The translations under genes were made by a program, and so were the position numbers. A stretch of 64,000 nt of DNA from Toxoplasma gondii ME49 (Eukaryota; Apicomplexa; Conoidasida; Eucoccidiorida; Sarcocystidae): contig NC_031479.1 of the NCBI RefSeq assembly GCF_000006565.2, forward strand, positions 4,986,289 to 5,050,288. Reading direction: 5' to 3'. Every line of letters starts with the position of its first letter. The stretch's first letter is position 1. The notes beneath the pieces are model-generated. The model searched no databases, was not told the DNA's origin, and worked only from the letters and a program-made list of their open reading frames with translations. Shown one piece after another: positions 62,242 to 64,000 of this stretch.

Positions 62242-64000
62242 AATGTATATGTATATATATATGTATGTATATAAATGTATAAATGTATTCACGTGAGAGA
62301 ACCTGCACATATGCGTGTGTGTACGGCTGCGTGCTTGTACACGAACCGATGGAGACCTGGAGTTGATTCGACTTTTTTCCTGGAACGACTCCTGGTTTCA
62401 GACACTCCCCATGGACGTAGGTCCTTCAGCTGCGGCGCGCGCAGCGTCTGCGGCGAGTCCGGCGGCTGTCGGGGATGGAACTTCTGCCTCGAGTTTCAAG
62501 GGCGACTTGATGTATGTGGAGCTGTTCGAAGCAGTCGACAGGCTCCAAGATGGTCACGTCAAGCTTCTCAATCTTTCCAGGGAGTGGCTGAACAGCCTCC
62601 TGCCTCACGTTCTCAAGAAAGTCAACCGAGTCAGGTGAGTCCGAACGAATTTTCGGTGCAGTCCCAGTCACCTCAGGCGTTCAAGTCTTTGCGATGGAAC
62701 AGGCAACAACGGGCAGACGGCGCAGCGCAGCGGCGTCTGTGCTGCACATCAGCACTGAACTGTATTTTTGGCTGCTCGTCGCGGGTGCCGCAGACTAAAC
62801 AGGTCTCCGGGGTTATTTAAACTCGAGTCGAGTCTTTGTAGTGGAATACTCGCTTCACTCCCGCGTTCTGCTACAGTGTAAACACTTGAGATGGCAGCAC
62901 GTGTATTGGCACCTGGCGGGAGAACGAGAAATCCGATAAGAGGAAACATGCGGGCAGCTTAAAGATTCTCTCGACTTTTTCGTTCGTGACTCGATCCTCA
63001 AGCTCCGCTCTCTCCAGCCGCTGCGTCTCGATCTACGTCCGCGGTTCGCGTGTCTTCTTCCTCTCATCTGTCTCTTCACCTGGTTTTCCTTCTCCGACTT
63101 CTTTTCCCTGTCAACCCAATTTGGCCTCTGCGTTGACCTCCGTCTCTCTGTTCACGTTTTTCTCCGTTTCTCAGCTATGGCGTCATGACGGTGTCGGAAC
63201 TTGAGCAGCATTTGCGGCTGAATCCTTCGTTACCTCGCACGCGGCAAGTGCTCGCGATTCCGTTTGTCGGAAAAGACACCCCGAGTCACGCGTCGGAGTT
63301 CGCCCATCCAGACATCGTCATCGGCACCACGATCCTGAGTTTTAGGTACCAGGGTCTGCGTTTCTTCGACTTCCTCGCGGTGCTCGCCGACTTGCAAGAC
63401 CGGCTGGAGTCTCAATTCTCCTTCGGACCTCTCTCGTCTCGACCCCCGGTGCGCGAGTACGTCCAGTGGGTCGTTCACGCAGGAGGCAGCGTGAGAGGTA
63501 CGCAGCGCCGGATCGACAAAGATACGGCTTGGATGCGGAGTCTCCTTCTCAGGGCGCAGCGGCGACGAAACAGAGACGCTGGAGCGTCGGACGAGGCCCG
63601 CGAACAAGTGAAGACGACCGCCGCGACTAAGGCGTCGACGTCGGGGACAGAAAGCACGGAAACGTCGGAGGGAAGGTCGAGTGGAGATGAGCGGCTCGTG
63701 ACGACAACGGTCCACTGCGAAAGAAACGAGAAGAAATCTCGGTTTCGTAGGTTGCGGAGTTTCGGCACTCGCCGCCGATCTCTACGCTCTCTCGCCTCTC
63801 CAACCTTGACGACGGCTTCTCTGAACGGATCTTCTTCTCCTAACGGGTCTTCTGCTTCGTCTGCGGGGTCGAGTGCGTTGCTGGCTCATGTGTATCCGCC
63901 GGACGTGGACGAGCACGGCGGCCGGACGACGACGCGCGACCTTGACGTTCTTCTGTTTCAGAAGATCTGGCCCCTGGACCTGTTGGATGTCTCCGACCGC
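40728..64000 (+). CDS. Giant DUF3638/DUF3645 family protein (3' end beyond window)
   Basis: The exons are 40728-41725, 42077-42330, 42770-43244, 43820-44549, 44972-45352, 46275-48878, 49461-50364, 51240-51796, 52462-53078, 53682-54204, 54912-57305, 57804-57956 (end uncertain), 58006-58642, 59173-60258, 61082-61905, 62402-62634 and 63175 to the window end. They give about 4,730 residues in phase. The N-terminus is a Ser/Pro-rich lead. Family blocks include FPGGVCLDAD, GLVPFALLEDYEFWQ, HYVYPIHSSRSFLF with EEQQIWALIGQL and HPDAHACR, and FVSAACRLALEEELELL. The DUF3638 core has a Walker A loop, MGAGKTT, near residue 3,950, followed by LLADGSRLVAEVVPLNLLEF and RERFSAVIRKGVHTFHFSR. A Walker B-like MIDEVDLIL lies near 4,150. 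The DUF3645-type block reads LAIPFVGKDTPSHASEFAHP. Related giant proteins occur in fungi and oomycetes, some loosely named ubiquitin hydrolases; biochemical role unknown. Acidic Gly/Ser inserts enlarge it. The intron after exon 4 uses a GC donor. Confidence 0.9.
40991..41074 (+). repeat. 21-bp minisatellite encoding a serine-rich tract
   Basis: Four 21-bp units of the type CTCGACCTCCAACTCTTCGTC start at 40991, 41012, 41033 and 41054, in frame in exon 1 of the giant gene. They encode Ser-rich text with interspersed Thr and Asn. Length variation between strains would keep the frame. Confidence 0.85.
49121..49210. repeat. AT-rich microsatellite in giant-gene intron
   Basis: Repeated TATATACATA blocks and a pure AT run in the intron between exons 46275-48878 and 49461-50364. 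Confidence 0.8.
53165..53345. repeat. AT/CATATATG compound repeat in intron
   Basis: A low-complexity tract of CATATATCCATATG-like words, a short CA run near 53,200 and a final AT run near 53,320-53,336. It lies in the intron between exons 52462-53078 and 53682-54204. Confidence 0.8.
54459..54545. repeat. GATA tetranucleotide microsatellite
   Basis: Imperfect repeats of ATAGATAG units interrupted by TTGATAGGAAGG-type sequence, in the intron between exons 53682-54204 and 54912-57305. Shorter GATA tracts flank it on both sides. Confidence 0.8.
57485..57520. repeat. AT microsatellite in intron
   Basis: AT dinucleotides with one AAAT interruption, in the intron downstream of exon 54912-57305. 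Confidence 0.85.
60835..60846. repeat. G12 homopolymer in intron
   Basis: Twelve consecutive G on the plus strand in the intron between exons 59173-60258 and 61082-61905. It is a likely length-variable site and a place where sequencing can err. Confidence 0.8.
61993..62280. repeat. AT microsatellites in intron
   Basis: Pure AT runs at about 61993-62012 and 62203-62280, with ATGTATGTATAT interruptions in the second. Both lie in the intron between exons 61082-61905 and 62402-62634. Confidence 0.8.

Noticed and set aside
1..64000. tRNA, rRNA genes or transposons
   Set aside because: No cloverleaf with internal A and B boxes, no ribosomal sequence and no transposase or reverse-transcriptase frame was noticed by eye. 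A covariance-model search would be decisive.

Overview
The window looks like nuclear DNA from a coccidian apicomplexan close to Toxoplasma gondii (Toxoplasma, Hammondia or Neospora; the species cannot be fixed by eye). The reasons are intron-rich genes with GTAAG/GTGAG donors and pyrimidine-rich CAG acceptors, proteins swollen by Ser, Ala, Pro, Glu and Arg runs, AT and GATA microsatellites confined to introns and intergenic DNA, TGCATGC promoter words, and an SRS/SAG-like surface antigen. There are no bacterial-style operons. The exon models were built by hand from splice signals, reading-phase continuity and protein-family motifs.

Layout. 1-1639: no gene recognised. 1640-12074 (-): an 11-exon coiled-coil protein whose first exon(s) were not found. 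14364-15473 (-): an intronless SRS-like surface antigen. 17320-22805 (-): a five-exon CCA-adding tRNA nucleotidyltransferase with a long N-terminal extension. 22806-23912: a shared divergent promoter region. 23913-26364 (+): a predicted single-pass membrane protein rich in Arg and Glu; its last exon supplies a cytosolic tail with a tyrosine motif. 27376-36835 (-): a nine-exon kinesin whose complete motor domain could be pieced together. 36836-40727: a largely non-coding stretch that serves as 5' region for two divergent genes and holds a 19-bp degenerate tandem array. 40728-64000 and beyond (+): at least 17 exons of a giant protein (more than 4,700 residues in the window) of the DUF3638/DUF3645 family, carrying a Walker A loop and a Walker B-like motif. 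Its 3' end lies outside the window.

The genes do not form one pathway. They cover cytoskeleton or centrosome (coiled-coil protein, kinesin), tRNA maturation (CCA enzyme), surface or secretory biology (SRS-like antigen, membrane protein) and a conserved eukaryotic giant ATPase-like protein of unknown role. Most of the long open frames on opposite strands are shadows produced by GC-rich coding sequence.
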